Assembly (NCBI GenBank): GCA_965262845.1
Contig: CBDHFX010000002.1
Coordinates: 1,736,001 to 1,800,000, forward strand
Direction: 5' to 3'
Length of the DNA stretch: 64,000 bases
Source of the DNA: ECT2AJA-044 sp965262845
GTDB lineage: Bacteria; Bacteroidota; Bacteroidia; Flavobacteriales; ECT2AJA-044
In this document: positions 1 to 8,792 of the stretch, in pieces
How positions within the stretch are numbered: position 1 is the stretch's first letter
Layout of the letters: every line of letters starts with the position of its first letter
Translations under genes and position numbers: made by a program
The notes under the pieces: model-generated
What the model was told of the DNA's origin: nothing
Database searches by the model: none
What the model saw: only the letters and a program-made list of their open reading frames with translations

Positions 1-237
1 ATTGAGGGTGTGGCGAAACATGAATCCGGACCGCTCGGGGGAGCCGAAGATATTCGATGCCGCGCGAAACTTACTGCCCTTGACGTTTTCGAACAATAGT
101 GCGGGGCCCTCTGCCTCGAATACACGCAGGTGGATCGCTGCCATTTCGAGTTGCGGGTCCACCTCTTCCTTAACCCGGACGAGGAAATGGTGTTTTTCGA
201 GGTCAAGTAGTGCTTCCTCAAGGCTTTTATAGCCCAT
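1..237 (-). CDS. UbiD family decarboxylase, N-terminal part (cut by window edge)
   Basis: The first 79 codons of a gene read leftward and run off the window at base 1. The start ATG is at 237-235, 10 bases after the gltA stop. The translation begins MGYKSLEEALLDLEKHH and contains LVRVKEEVDPQLEMAAI, GPALLFENVKGS and NIFGSPERSGFMF, the N-terminal signature of UbiD-type decarboxylases, which remove the carboxyl group of aromatic or polyprenylated acids using prenylated FMN. In Bacteroidota the usual role is menaquinone synthesis (classical or futalosine route); which one cannot be told from this fragment. A UbiA prenyltransferase lies at 28.3 kb. Family call is strong; exact substrate is inference. 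Confidence 0.85.
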   Translation of the reverse strand, partial: MGYKSLEEALLDLEKHHFLVRVKEEVDPQLEMAAIHLRVFEAEGPALLFENVKGSKFRAASNIFGSPERSGFMFRHTLN

Positions 238-247
238 TCCCGGGAAT

Positions 248-1552
248 TTAATCAAATTGCTCAATGAGCAGGTCGGTCGTTATGGAGCCCGGCCGCTCGA
301 TCGGCATACCCATTACGCGATCCCAAATGAGGTTGGTAAGTACCCCAAGAGCACGGGAAACGCCGAACAGCACTGTATAAAAATCGTACTGTGTAAAGCC
401 GTAGTGCATCAGCAGCTGGCCGCTGTGTGCATCAACATTTGGCCATGGATTTTTTACTTTACCCAGTGAGCTGAGGATTTCCGGCACAACCTGATAGATG
501 CGGTCCACCACGAGGAAAAGTTCGTCGTGCGGCATATATTCCTGAGCGAATTCGCGCTGTGCGAGGTAACGCGGGTCTGTTTTGCGCAGGACCGCGTGGC
601 CAAAGCCGGGAATAACCTTCCCTTCGTTGAGGGTTTTTTTCACGTAGTTGGCGATCTGTTCCTTGCTCGGGAGGCCTCCGCCAAGTTCATCGCGCATGGC
701 GAGGATCCAGCGAATCACTTCCTGGTTCGCGAGTCCGTGCAGGGGTCCGGCCAATCCATTCATTCCGGCCGCAAAACTCAGGTAGGCATCGCTCAGTGCG
801 CTACCCACGAGATGTGTGGTGTGCGCCGAAACGTTCCCTCCTTCATGATCGCTGTGGATCGTCATGTAGAGGCGCAGCAGTTCCTTGAATTCTTCGTTTT
901 CGAAGCCGAGCATATGCGCGAAGTTACCCGACCAGTCAAGTTTTGAATCCGGTTCGATGTGTTCACCATTGTGGTACATGCGACGGTAGATATACGCAGC
1001 CAAACGAGGCAAGCGCGCAATGAGGTTCATCGTATCCTCGTATGTCGGATCCCAATAATCCTTTTTGTTGATGCCACTTCGATAGGCTTTCGCAAATTCG
1101 CTCTCGGTCCGAAGCGCCATGATCCCAGCCACGAATTGCGTCATCGGGTGCGTGTGCATTGGCAGCGCATCAATTACCTTGAAAACGTGCGGGGGCACAA
1201 TGCTCCGGCGCGCCCAGTTATTACTTACACGACGCGCAATATCATCGTCGGGCAGCTCACCGGTGAGCATTAAATAAAAGATCCCTTCCGGAAGGGGTTG
1301 ACGCCCTTCGGGCGGATAGTTGGGAAGCCTGGTCTGCAATTCAGGAATACTGAATCCACGGAACCGGATCCCTTCTTCCGGATCCAGTTTTGAAGTCTCA
1401 CAGATCAGGGCAGGCATGCCGCGCATTCCACTGTAGAGTTGGGAGACTTTGATCTCACCGAGTACCTCGTCACCGTGATCTTTCAGAAAGTTGCGGGCCT
1501 TAAGTACTGCTGGCTCTATGATGTTTTCGAATTTTTCCTTTATCTTATCCAT
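248..1552 (-). CDS. gltA: Citrate synthase
   Basis: A 434-residue citrate synthase, condensing oxaloacetate and acetyl-CoA to citrate at the entry of the TCA cycle in the cytoplasm. It is the eukaryote-like (type I) form rather than the shorter hexameric bacterial type: it opens with an N-terminal helix region and has GMRGMPALICETSKLDPEEG near residues 42-61. The catalytic triad is visible: His272 in GPLHGLANQ, His319 in PGFGHAVLRKTDPR and Asp374 in NVDAHSGQ, numbers almost identical to the pig heart enzyme. It lies 13 bases downstream of eno and 10 bases upstream of the UbiD-type gene, so it probably shares their transcript. Confidence 0.96.
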   Translation of the reverse strand: MDKIKEKFENIIEPAVLKARNFLKDHGDEVLGEIKVSQLYSGMRGMPALICETSKLDPEEGIRFRGFSIPELQTRLPNYPPEGRQPLPEGIFYLMLTGELPDDDIARRVSNNWARRSIVPPHVFKVIDALPMHTHPMTQFVAGIMALRTESEFAKAYRSGINKKDYWDPTYEDTMNLIARLPRLAAYIYRRMYHNGEHIEPDSKLDWSGNFAHMLGFENEEFKELLRLYMTIHSDHEGGNVSAHTTHLVGSALSDAYLSFAAGMNGLAGPLHGLANQEVIRWILAMRDELGGGLPSKEQIANYVKKTLNEGKVIPGFGHAVLRKTDPRYLAQREFAQEYMPHDELFLVVDRIYQVVPEILSSLGKVKNPWPNVDAHSGQLLMHYGFTQYDFYTVLFGVSRALGVLTNLIWDRVMGMPIERPGSITTDLLIEQFD

Positions 1553-1565
1553 ATTGATGCTTAGA

Positions 1566-2852
1566 TTATTTGCACTTAAAACTATTCCCCGGGTAAATAG
1601 CCGTTTCCCCCAACATTTCTTCTATGCGGAGCAGTTGGTTGTACTTGGCCATGCGGTCTGACCGAGATGCCGATCCTGTTTTGATCTGGCCTGTATTCAA
1701 GGCAACTGCCAAATCGGCAATGGTGGTATCTTCCGTTTCACCGGAACGGTGGCTCATGACGGACGTATAACTATTCACGTGTGCCATTTGTACGGCATTG
1801 ATCGTTTCGGTCAGGCTACCGATCTGATTTATCTTGACGAGCATGGAATTACCAACGTTCATTTCGATCCCACGACTCAGGCGCGCAATATTGGTTACAA
1901 ACAGGTCGTCTCCGACCAATTGAACACGGTCACCGATAGCTGCAGTCAGTTTTTGCCATCCTTCCCAGTCGTCCTCAAAAAGCCCATCTTCAATTGATGC
2001 AATCGGATATTTATCGGTCCAGTCCTTCCAATAGTTAACCATTTCGTCGGCCGTTAGTTTTTCGCCCGTACTTTGATGGAAATGGTATACCCCCTCATCT
2101 TCCAAATAAAATTCACTCGCCGCGGCATCCACAGCGATGCAGAGGTCTTCGCCCGGTCGGTATCCGGCGGCCTCAATGGCTTGCAGAACCGTTTCAATAG
2201 CTTCCTGGTTGGATCTAAGATCCGGGGCAAAACCTCCCTCGTCTCCCACGTTGGTACTCATTCCCTTATCGCGGAGCACATTTTTGAGGTGATGGAATAC
2301 TTCGGTACCCCACCGCAGGCCTTCAGAGAATGATCCAGCTTGAACGGGCATCACCATGAATTCCTGAAAATCAATGCTGTTGTCAGCATGGGAGCCCCCG
2401 TTCAGGATGTTCATCATGGGGATCGGAAGGGTCCGGGCATTTACTCCACCAAGATAATGGAACAATGGCAGTCCGGCACTTTGGGCCGCTGCTTTTGCTG
2501 CAGCCAATGATACCGCCAAAATTGCATTTGCTCCCAATTTCGCCTTATCTGGTGTTCCATCAAGGTCCATCATGATCTGATCAATCTCTGCCTGCCCGAA
2601 AACAGAAAAACCCACCAGTTCCGGTGCAATTGTCTGGTTTATATTGATCACGGCTTGAGACACCCCTTTTCCCAGGAATTTTTGCTTGTCTCCGTCACGC
2701 AATTCAACCGCCTCATGTTTACCGGTGGAAGCTCCTGAAGGTACGGCCGCCCGCCCAAAGGATCCATCATCGGTCAGGAGGTCTGCCTCTACGGTCGGAT
2801 TGCCCCGGCTGTCGAGGATCTGTCGTGCGTGAATAGCTGTAATGAGCGACAT
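1566..2852 (-). CDS. eno: Enolase
   Basis: Full-length 428-residue enolase, interconverting 2-phosphoglycerate and phosphoenolpyruvate in glycolysis. Visible family signatures are SRGNPTVEADL near the N-terminus, the mobile loop SGASTGKHEAVELRD, the acid-base Glu in GDEGGFAPD, metal ligands in AVDAAASEFY and SIEDGLFEDDW, and the catalytic Lys in LVKINQIGSLTE. The start overlaps the carA stop by one base (TGATG), implying translational coupling. The carA-eno order after the alpha ribosomal operon is common in Bacteroidota. Confidence 0.97.
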   Translation of the reverse strand: MSLITAIHARQILDSRGNPTVEADLLTDDGSFGRAAVPSGASTGKHEAVELRDGDKQKFLGKGVSQAVININQTIAPELVGFSVFGQAEIDQIMMDLDGTPDKAKLGANAILAVSLAAAKAAAQSAGLPLFHYLGGVNARTLPIPMMNILNGGSHADNSIDFQEFMVMPVQAGSFSEGLRWGTEVFHHLKNVLRDKGMSTNVGDEGGFAPDLRSNQEAIETVLQAIEAAGYRPGEDLCIAVDAAASEFYLEDEGVYHFHQSTGEKLTADEMVNYWKDWTDKYPIASIEDGLFEDDWEGWQKLTAAIGDRVQLVGDDLFVTNIARLSRGIEMNVGNSMLVKINQIGSLTETINAVQMAHVNSYTSVMSHRSGETEDTTIADLAVALNTGQIKTGSASRSDRMAKYNQLLRIEEMLGETAIYPGNSFKCK

Positions 2853-3967
2853 CAGACTGGGGTTTTAGCTGCTGAAAGAAGTTCTGTGAAGTAATCAAAC
2901 AAATATCGCGAATCGTGCGGACCGGGTGAAGCTTCCGGATGATATTGTACTGAAAAACAAGGGCTATTTAACATACGGATCCCGGCAGTGGTTCCGTCGT
3001 TCAAATGAATATGCGTGATCTCCAAATCCGGATGGTTTTCCACGTCTTCTTTTCGCACGACAAAGCCGTGGTTCTGCGAGGTGATTTCCCCTTTTCCTGT
3101 AATCAGGTTTTTTACGGGGTGATTGATCCCTCGGTGACCGTTGTGCATTTTGTAGGTATGGACCCCATTAGCCCGACAGATCAACTGATGACCGAGGCAA
3201 ATCCCAAATACGGGAGAGCCATCACTCAGGACTTGTTTAACCTGCTCAATGACATCGGTCATCGCAGCGGGGTCCCCAGGGCCATTGGACAAGAAGAACC
3301 CATCCGGCCGCCAGGCCGACATTTCCTTGTACGACGCTGAACTTGGAAACACTTTCAGGTATATGCCGCGTTCGGCCAGGCAATGAAGGATATTCCTTTT
3401 GATACCGACATCAAGTACAGCTACCCTGAAGGGCGATCCAGGATCTCCGAAATAATAGGGTTCCGGCGTGGTTACCTTGCTTGATAGTTCGAGGCCATCC
3501 ATGGAAGGCACCTCATTCAGACGATCTCTGAGCTCTTCTATATCGCTGGTCTCCGGGGAAATAATGGCATTCATGGCACCCTTATCACGGATGTGGCGGA
3601 CCAGCGCCCGTGTATCCACATCACTAATGGCGACAATTCCGTCCCTGGTCAGGAATTCTTCAAGGCTGAGGTCTGAGGTTGCACGACTCGGAGTGTAGGA
3701 GAAGTTTCTGACGATTAAACCGGCTATTTTTACGTTTTCTGATTCAACCTCCTCTGCATTAGTTCCGTAATTTCCGATGTGGGCATTGGTTGTTACCATT
3801 ATTTGTCCGTAGTAGCTTGGATCAGTGAAGATCTCCTGATAGCCGGTCATTCCGGTATTAAAGCAAATTTCTCCAGTGGCAGTTCCCTTCCTTCCTACTG
3901 ATTTACCGTAAAAGATGGTCCCATCTTCAAGCAGCAACATCATTTTATTCTTCAGCCTATACTTCAT
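2852..3967 (-). CDS. carA: Carbamoyl-phosphate synthase small (glutaminase) subunit
   Basis: Glutamine amidotransferase subunit that hydrolyses glutamine and passes ammonia to CarB for carbamoyl phosphate, feeding pyrimidine and arginine synthesis. About 371 residues. The N-terminal CarA domain carries GEICFNTGMTGYQEIFTDPSY; the class I amidotransferase domain has the nucleophile Cys in GICLGHQLICRANG and the His-Glu pair in VQYHPEASPGPHDS. I chose the ATG at 3967 (MKYRLKNKMMLLLEDG), which resembles relatives; an ATG two codons upstream (3973) is possible. carB is not in the window. The gene follows the hairpin after rplQ, so it may have its own promoter or be read through. Confidence 0.95.
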   Translation of the reverse strand: MKYRLKNKMMLLLEDGTIFYGKSVGRKGTATGEICFNTGMTGYQEIFTDPSYYGQIMVTTNAHIGNYGTNAEEVESENVKIAGLIVRNFSYTPSRATSDLSLEEFLTRDGIVAISDVDTRALVRHIRDKGAMNAIISPETSDIEELRDRLNEVPSMDGLELSSKVTTPEPYYFGDPGSPFRVAVLDVGIKRNILHCLAERGIYLKVFPSSASYKEMSAWRPDGFFLSNGPGDPAAMTDVIEQVKQVLSDGSPVFGICLGHQLICRANGVHTYKMHNGHRGINHPVKNLITGKGEITSQNHGFVVRKEDVENHPDLEITHIHLNDGTTAGIRMLNSPCFSVQYHPEASPGPHDSRYLFDYFTELLSAAKTPV

Positions 3968-3980
3968 GCCCATAAGATAT

Positions 3981-4016
3981 AAAAAAAGGATAAAACCGAA
4001 GCTCTATCCTCTTTTT
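3981..4016 (-). terminator. Probable intrinsic terminator between rplQ and carA
   Basis: Read on the minus strand, a short stem (GGATA pairing with TATCC, 3988-3992 and 4005-4009) with a GCTTCGG-containing loop is followed by eight T residues. It lies in the 76-base gap between rplQ and carA, the widest gap of the cluster downstream of rpsL. The stem is only 5-6 bp, so read-through into carA-eno is plausible. Confidence 0.5.
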
Positions 4017-4043
4017 CATTATGGATCAAGAGATTTTTTACCA

Positions 4044-4601
4044 TTATTCACTGGCTTTACCCTCTTCCTTTTCGTTGTCTTCCTTGGAAAGTTCGGCATT
4101 CGCCTCAGCCTGAGACCCTTCAGGTTCTTCCGGTGTTACCTCCGGGGCCGCTGCCTGAGTTTCAGTTGCTTCAGAAACCAGCTTCCTTGAACCCCCGCGG
4201 CGTGAACGTTTTTTCCTTGCCGGTTTATCGTTCGTGTACAGCTCATTGTAATCCACCAATTCGATCAAACAGATCTCAGCATTGTCCCCGGAACGATTAC
4301 CGGTGCGAACGATTCGGGTGTAACCACCTGGTCGGTTGGCCACCTTCACTGCAACCTCACGGAAGAGCTCGGTTACGGCTTCCTTGTTCCTGAGCTGAGA
4401 AAAAACCACACGACGCGAATAGGTCGTATCCGTTTTTGATCTCGTGATGATCGGCTCAATATATTTCTTAAGTGCCTTTGCCTTCGCAACGGTGGTATTG
4501 ATCCGTTTGTGCTCAATCAATGAGGAAGCCATGTTTGCCAACATAGCTTTACGGTATTCCGCCCTACGTCCCAGGTGATTGATTTTCTTTCCATGTCTCA
4601 T
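4044..4601 (-). CDS. rplQ: 50S ribosomal protein L17 with acidic C-terminal tail
   Basis: Large-subunit protein near the exit tunnel. The first ~120 residues are standard L17 (MRHGKKINHLGRRAEYRKAM at the start, GGYTRIVRTGNRSGDNAEI near 100). Residues ~125-185 form a basic patch (ARKKRSRRGGSRK) and then a Glu/Ala/Ser-rich low-complexity tail. At 185 residues it is far longer than the ~120-130 residue form of many bacteria; such tails are frequent in Bacteroidota and look disordered. Last gene of the alpha operon, 26 bases after rpoA. Confidence 0.96.
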   Translation of the reverse strand: MRHGKKINHLGRRAEYRKAMLANMASSLIEHKRINTTVAKAKALKKYIEPIITRSKTDTTYSRRVVFSQLRNKEAVTELFREVAVKVANRPGGYTRIVRTGNRSGDNAEICLIELVDYNELYTNDKPARKKRSRRGGSRKLVSEATETQAAAPEVTPEEPEGSQAEANAELSKEDNEKEEGKASE

Positions 4602-4627
4602 GCTTACCTGTTCTTTTGTAGCTGCAA

Positions 4628-5626
4628 TCAGTCTCTGCTCAAGTTGTATTTTGCTACATCCATTCCAAAATCAAGCCCCTTTGACTGTACCAGTTCGTCC
4701 AGTTCGGTCAGGCTTTTTCTACCGAAATTGCGAAATTTCATCAGATCGTTTTTAGTATAAATAACAAGCTCTCCGAGCGTCTCGACCTCCGCTGCCTTTA
4801 AACAGTTCAATGCACGAACGGAAAGCTCCAGGTCAACCAGTTTCGTCTTGAGCAATTGACGGACGTGCAATGATTCCTCATCATATTCCTCTACACCGGC
4901 AGACCGCTTATCTTCAAAGCTGAATTTGTCATCCGAGAAAAGCATAAAATGCTGGATCAGGATCTTAGCAGCATTAGTCAGAGCTTCTTTTGGATGAAGA
5001 GAGCCGTCCGTCTCTATTTCCATTAGCAACTTTTCAAAGTCCGTCTTCTGCTCAACACGATAGTCTTCAATGCTATATCGGACATTTTTGATTGGCGTAT
5101 AGATACTGTCCATGAAAATGGTTCCCAAAGCGGCATTTGCTCTTTTGTTCTCCTCAGCTGGTACATATCCGCGGCCTTTCTCGATAGTCAATTCCATATC
5201 GATTTTCACACTCTTATCCATCGTACACAGTACCAGGTCCGAATTCAATACCTGAAAACCGGAGGTAAACTTCTGCAGGTCGCCAGCTTTGAACGTTTCC
5301 TGACCAGAAATGCTGATGTGAACCGTTTCATTCTCGACACCATCGATCTGTTTCTTCAGACGTACCTGTTTCAAGTTGAGGAGGATTTCTGTAACGTCCT
5401 CAACAACGCCTGTAATGGTTGAAAACTCATGAGCTATTCCTTCAATTCGAACACTCGTAAAGGCAAACCCCTCAAGGCTACTCAGCAATACTCTTCTCAG
5501 AGCATTTCCAATGGTCAAACCATAGCCCGGCTCAAGCGGTCGGAATTCAAATTGTCCCTCCCTATCAGTGGAGGCATTCATGATTACTTTATCTGGCTTT
5601 TGAAAATTGATCACTGTCATAGTCAA
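4628..5626 (-). CDS. rpoA: RNA polymerase alpha subunit
   Basis: 332 residues, the usual length. The N-terminal dimerisation domain includes FEFRPLEPGYGLTIGNALRR and VLLSSLEG; after a linker the C-terminal domain carries the helix-hairpin-helix region LNCLKAAEVETLGELV and FRNFGRKSLTELDELV that contacts UP elements and activators. It follows rpsD by 19 bases in the alpha operon. A start a few codons inside (MTVINFQKP) is possible. Confidence 0.97.
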   Translation of the reverse strand: MTMTVINFQKPDKVIMNASTDREGQFEFRPLEPGYGLTIGNALRRVLLSSLEGFAFTSVRIEGIAHEFSTITGVVEDVTEILLNLKQVRLKKQIDGVENETVHISISGQETFKAGDLQKFTSGFQVLNSDLVLCTMDKSVKIDMELTIEKGRGYVPAEENKRANAALGTIFMDSIYTPIKNVRYSIEDYRVEQKTDFEKLLMEIETDGSLHPKEALTNAAKILIQHFMLFSDDKFSFEDKRSAGVEEYDEESLHVRQLLKTKLVDLELSVRALNCLKAAEVETLGELVIYTKNDLMKFRNFGRKSLTELDELVQSKGLDFGMDVAKYNLSRD

Positions 5627-5645
5627 TGGGTGGATTAGACTTTTA

Positions 5646-6254
5646 TTATTTAGAGTACAATTCGACGATCAGCTGTTCCTTGATGTTCTCAGGGATCTGT
5701 GGACGTTCAGGAATGGCCAGGTACTTACCTTCCATCGTTGCACCATTCCATTCGATCCATTCGTACTGACCGACTCTGTTTTCACGCAAAGCATATTCAA
5801 TAACAACAAGGCCCTTACTTTTTTCGCGAACCCCGACGATATCTCCTGCGCTCAGGGTCATGGAGGGAATGCTGGTGATTTCACCATTAACAGTGATGTG
5901 GCGGTGCGATACTAACTGCCGGGCCTGACGGCGTGAATAGGCAATCCCCATTCGGTATACAACATTATCCAGGCGAGATTCGCAAAGTTGGAGTAAAACC
6001 TCACCAGTTACCCCCTTACTTCTCGAAGCTCTCCTGAACATATTGGAAAACTGGCGCTCAAGCAAACCATAGGTGTATTTCGCCTTTTGCTTTTCCATCA
6101 ACTGAATAGCGTATTCACTTTTTTTACCTCTGCGCTTATTCACACCGTGCTGCCCGGGAGGATAATTTTTTTTCTCGAAAGAACGATCCGGTCCGAAAAT
6201 GGCTTCGCCAAAGCGGCGGGCGATCTTAGTTTTGGGTCCTCTGTATCTTGCCAT
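5646..6254 (-). CDS. rpsD: 30S ribosomal protein S4
   Basis: 202 residues; primary 16S rRNA binder and, in many bacteria, translational regulator of the alpha operon. The S4 N-domain (MARYRGPKTKIARRFGEAIF) lacks the four-cysteine zinc knuckle; the S4 RNA-binding domain is at ~93-155 (RLDNVVYRMGIAYSRRQARQ, LVSHRHITVNG). Lies between rpsK and rpoA in the conserved order. Confidence 0.97.
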   Translation of the reverse strand: MARYRGPKTKIARRFGEAIFGPDRSFEKKNYPPGQHGVNKRRGKKSEYAIQLMEKQKAKYTYGLLERQFSNMFRRASRSKGVTGEVLLQLCESRLDNVVYRMGIAYSRRQARQLVSHRHITVNGEITSIPSMTLSAGDIVGVREKSKGLVVIEYALRENRVGQYEWIEWNGATMEGKYLAIPERPQIPENIKEQLIVELYSK

Positions 6255-6280
6255 GACTACTCTGTTTCTTCTTTTTTAGA

Positions 6281-6670
6281 TTATACCCGGCGACGTTTTG
6301 GAGGGCGGCATCCGTTGTGCGGCAAGGGTGTGATATCAACAATTTCGGTCACCTCAATACCTGAATTGTGGATCGCACGAATAGCACTTTCACGACCATT
6401 TCCAGGCCCTTTAACGTATACTTTCACCTTTTTCAGGCCGGCTTCATTTGCGCGAGCAGCACAATCCTCTGCTGCCATCTGAGCTGCGTACGGAGTATTT
6501 TTCTTAGAACCACGAAATCCCATTTTTCCCGCAGAAGACCAGGAAATAACCTGACCAGCCCTATTCGTCAAAGAGATGATAATGTTGTTAAAAGAAGCGC
6601 TGATATGCGCTTCTCCAATCGCATCGACTTTGACTTTCCCCCTTTTTGTTTTTTTTGCCGTTTTTACCAT
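6281..6670 (-). CDS. rpsK: 30S ribosomal protein S11
   Basis: 129 residues, platform protein of the small subunit. Recognised from AHISASFNNIIISLTNRAGQ, SSAGKMGFRGSKKNTPYAAQ and the C-terminal ITPLPHNGCRPPKRRRV. A Lys-rich N-terminus (MVKTAKKTKRGKVK) precedes the core. It is 13 bases downstream of rpsM. Confidence 0.97.
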   Translation of the reverse strand: MVKTAKKTKRGKVKVDAIGEAHISASFNNIIISLTNRAGQVISWSSAGKMGFRGSKKNTPYAAQMAAEDCAARANEAGLKKVKVYVKGPGNGRESAIRAIHNSGIEVTEIVDITPLPHNGCRPPKRRRV

Positions 6671-6683
6671 TTAGATCCTATGT

Positions 6684-7061
6684 TTATTTAGTTACCTTCT
6701 TCTTGTTGGCCACTGTTTTCCTTTTTCCTTTACGTGTACGGGAGTTGTTCTTCGTACGCTGTCCACGCAGGGGTAGTCCTGCACGGTGCCGGATACCGCG
6801 GATACATCCGATGTCCATCAAGCGTTTGATGTTCGTTTGAACCTCTGATCGGAGTTCGCCTTCTACTTTGTACTCTTCCGAAATGATGTTTCGAATACGA
6901 GCCAACTGGTCATCTGTCCAGTCCTGGACTCTGGTATTCACGTCTACATCAGCTTTCTCCAGGATCTCCTGCGATCTGCTCAGTCCGATCCCAAAGATGT
7001 AAGTCAAACCAATAACTCCCCTCTTATTTTTGGGTAGATCAATACCTGCAATACGTGCCAT
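6684..7061 (-). CDS. rpsM: 30S ribosomal protein S13
   Basis: 125 residues; head protein contacting the P-site tRNA and forming an intersubunit bridge. Begins MARIAGIDLPKNKRGVIGLT, contains CIRGIRHRAGLPLRGQRT and ends with the typical basic tail (SRTRKGKRKTVANKKK). First gene of the alpha group, 24 bases after rpmJ. Confidence 0.97.
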   Translation of the reverse strand: MARIAGIDLPKNKRGVIGLTYIFGIGLSRSQEILEKADVDVNTRVQDWTDDQLARIRNIISEEYKVEGELRSEVQTNIKRLMDIGCIRGIRHRAGLPLRGQRTKNNSRTRKGKRKTVANKKKVTK

Positions 7062-7085
7062 ATTTTTTCGTGCTACAAAATCAGA

Positions 7086-7202
7086 TTAACCCTGACGCTG
7101 TTTAAATTTTGGATTCTTTTTGTTGATCGCGTACAATCGTCCTTTTCGACGAACGATTTTACAGTCAACACTTCTTTTATTTAATGATGCCCTTACTTTC
7201 AT
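7086..7202 (-). CDS. rpmJ: 50S ribosomal protein L36
   Basis: Small 38-residue gene found by reading the gap between infA and rpsM. The protein starts MKVRASLNKRSVDCKIVRRK and ends NPKFKQRQG. Only one cysteine of the classical zinc-binding set remains (VDCKIV), so this is a zinc-independent L36, a form induced by zinc shortage in some bacteria but constitutive in Bacteroidota. Position infA-rpmJ-rpsM is conserved. Confidence 0.95.
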   Translation of the reverse strand: MKVRASLNKRSVDCKIVRRKGRLYAINKKNPKFKQRQG

Positions 7203-7217
7203 GACCTGCGCTTATTC

Positions 7218-7433
7218 TTAGTATCTGTACGTAATTCGTGCCTTAGTCAAATCGTACGGAGACATTTCCAGTTTTACTTTGTCGCCCGGAAGCAATTTGA
7301 TATAGTGCATTCGCATCTTACCTGAAATATGGGCTGTTACAACGTGCCCATTCTCCAGTTCCACACGAAACATTGCATTTGACAATGCCTCTGCAATAAC
7401 CCCGTCCTGTTCAATTGCCGCTTGTTTGGCCAT
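7218..7433 (-). CDS. infA: Translation initiation factor IF-1
   Basis: 71-residue OB-fold protein that binds the ribosomal A site during initiation. Recognised by MAKQAAIEQDGVIAEALSNA, MFRVELENGHVVTAHISGKM and the end SPYDLTKARITYRY. Lies 15 bases after secY and 15 before rpmJ. Confidence 0.97.
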   Translation of the reverse strand: MAKQAAIEQDGVIAEALSNAMFRVELENGHVVTAHISGKMRMHYIKLLPGDKVKLEMSPYDLTKARITYRY

Positions 7434-7448
7434 ATATGTTTCCTATAG

Positions 7449-8783
7449 TCAAATTGAAGGCCCGGTTGTTCTTCCTTTTAATCTACCTGTTTTCATCAAT
7501 CCATCATAGTGACGATTCAACAAATAAGACTCAATGTGCTGCAAGGTGTCTAACACTACTCCAACCATGATGAGCAGTGACGTACCTCCATAAAACTGAG
7601 CAAACTGTTGGTTGACTTTTGCCTGCATTGCAAAAGCCGGGAGAATTGCAATAAGCGCTAAAAAAATAGACCCCGGCAGCGTGATGCGTGACATAACTGT
7701 GTCCAGGAAATCCGCGGTATGCTTCCCTGGTTTAACACCTGGGATAAATCCTCCATTACGCTTCATATCATCCGCCATTTGGTTCGTGTTCACTGTAATA
7801 GCTGTATAGAAATACGTGAAAATGATGATCATCAATGCAAAGGTGAAGTTATACCAAAAGCCCTGGAAGTTGGAAAACTCATTGATAAACCAGTTACTCT
7901 CACCTCCGGTGAATCCAACCAGGGTAATGGGAACAAACATGATTGCCTGTGCGAAAATGATCGGCATCACACCTGCAGCATTTACTTTCAATGGCAAATA
8001 CTGGCGTACTCCTCCATACTGTTTGTTACCAACCACCTGTTTGGCATACTGAACAGGCACCCGTCGAACACCCTGTACCAGAGCAACAGAGAACAGGATA
8101 ACCACCAGAAGTATTACGATCTCAAAGAGCAGGACCACTAGTCCGCCTCCTGTGCTTTCTAACCTGGAAACAAATTCCTGCACAAAGGATTGTGGCAGAC
8201 TGGCAATGATACCAATCATGATGATCAGGGAAATGCCATTTCCGATCCCGCGATCCGTGATCTTCTCGCCCAGCCACATGGTAAAGATAGTTCCACTAAC
8301 CAATAAGACCATGCTGCTGAACCAAAATGTGCCTGGTCCCAAAAGGAAGGCAGACTCCGGCAATTGAGCCTGGAGGTTAGCAATATAACCCGGTGCCTGG
8401 GCAGATGTGATCAAAATGGTCAGATAACGCGTGATTTGATTCACCTTGCGACGACCGCTCTCTCCTTCCTTTTGCAATTTTTGCAGGTAGGGAACGGCTA
8501 GTCTCATCAGTTGAATGACAATAGAAGCCGATATGTAGGGCATAATGCCCAAAGCCAAAATGGAAGCCTGGGCAAAGGCCCCTCCGGTAAACAAATTCAA
8601 AAGCCCCAGAAGTCCGGATGAAGCCTGTTGCTTCAGAGCTTCCAACTGAGCTGGATCAATTCCCGGAAGTACAACGTAGGATCCCAGTCGGTAGACCAAC
8701 AGAAACCCAAGAGTCGTCAGAATACGGTTTCGCAATTCTTCGATTTTCCATATATTATTTAAGGTTTCTATGAACTTCTTCAT
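7449..8783 (-). CDS. secY: Preprotein translocase subunit SecY
   Basis: 444-residue inner-membrane channel subunit of the Sec translocon. Ten hydrophobic segments are visible, beginning LLVYRLGSYVVLPGIDP; signatures include NLFTGGAFAQASILALGIMP, GIGNGISLIIMIGI, and GGFIPGVKPGKHTADFLD in the cytosolic loop near the C-terminus. It serves the many Sec-exported products encoded further along. Sits between rplO and infA. Confidence 0.96.
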   Translation of the reverse strand: MKKFIETLNNIWKIEELRNRILTTLGFLLVYRLGSYVVLPGIDPAQLEALKQQASSGLLGLLNLFTGGAFAQASILALGIMPYISASIVIQLMRLAVPYLQKLQKEGESGRRKVNQITRYLTILITSAQAPGYIANLQAQLPESAFLLGPGTFWFSSMVLLVSGTIFTMWLGEKITDRGIGNGISLIIMIGIIASLPQSFVQEFVSRLESTGGGLVVLLFEIVILLVVILFSVALVQGVRRVPVQYAKQVVGNKQYGGVRQYLPLKVNAAGVMPIIFAQAIMFVPITLVGFTGGESNWFINEFSNFQGFWYNFTFALMIIIFTYFYTAITVNTNQMADDMKRNGGFIPGVKPGKHTADFLDTVMSRITLPGSIFLALIAILPAFAMQAKVNQQFAQFYGGTSLLIMVGVVLDTLQHIESYLLNRHYDGLMKTGRLKGRTTGPSI

Positions 8784-8792
8784 CTCGCAGAA

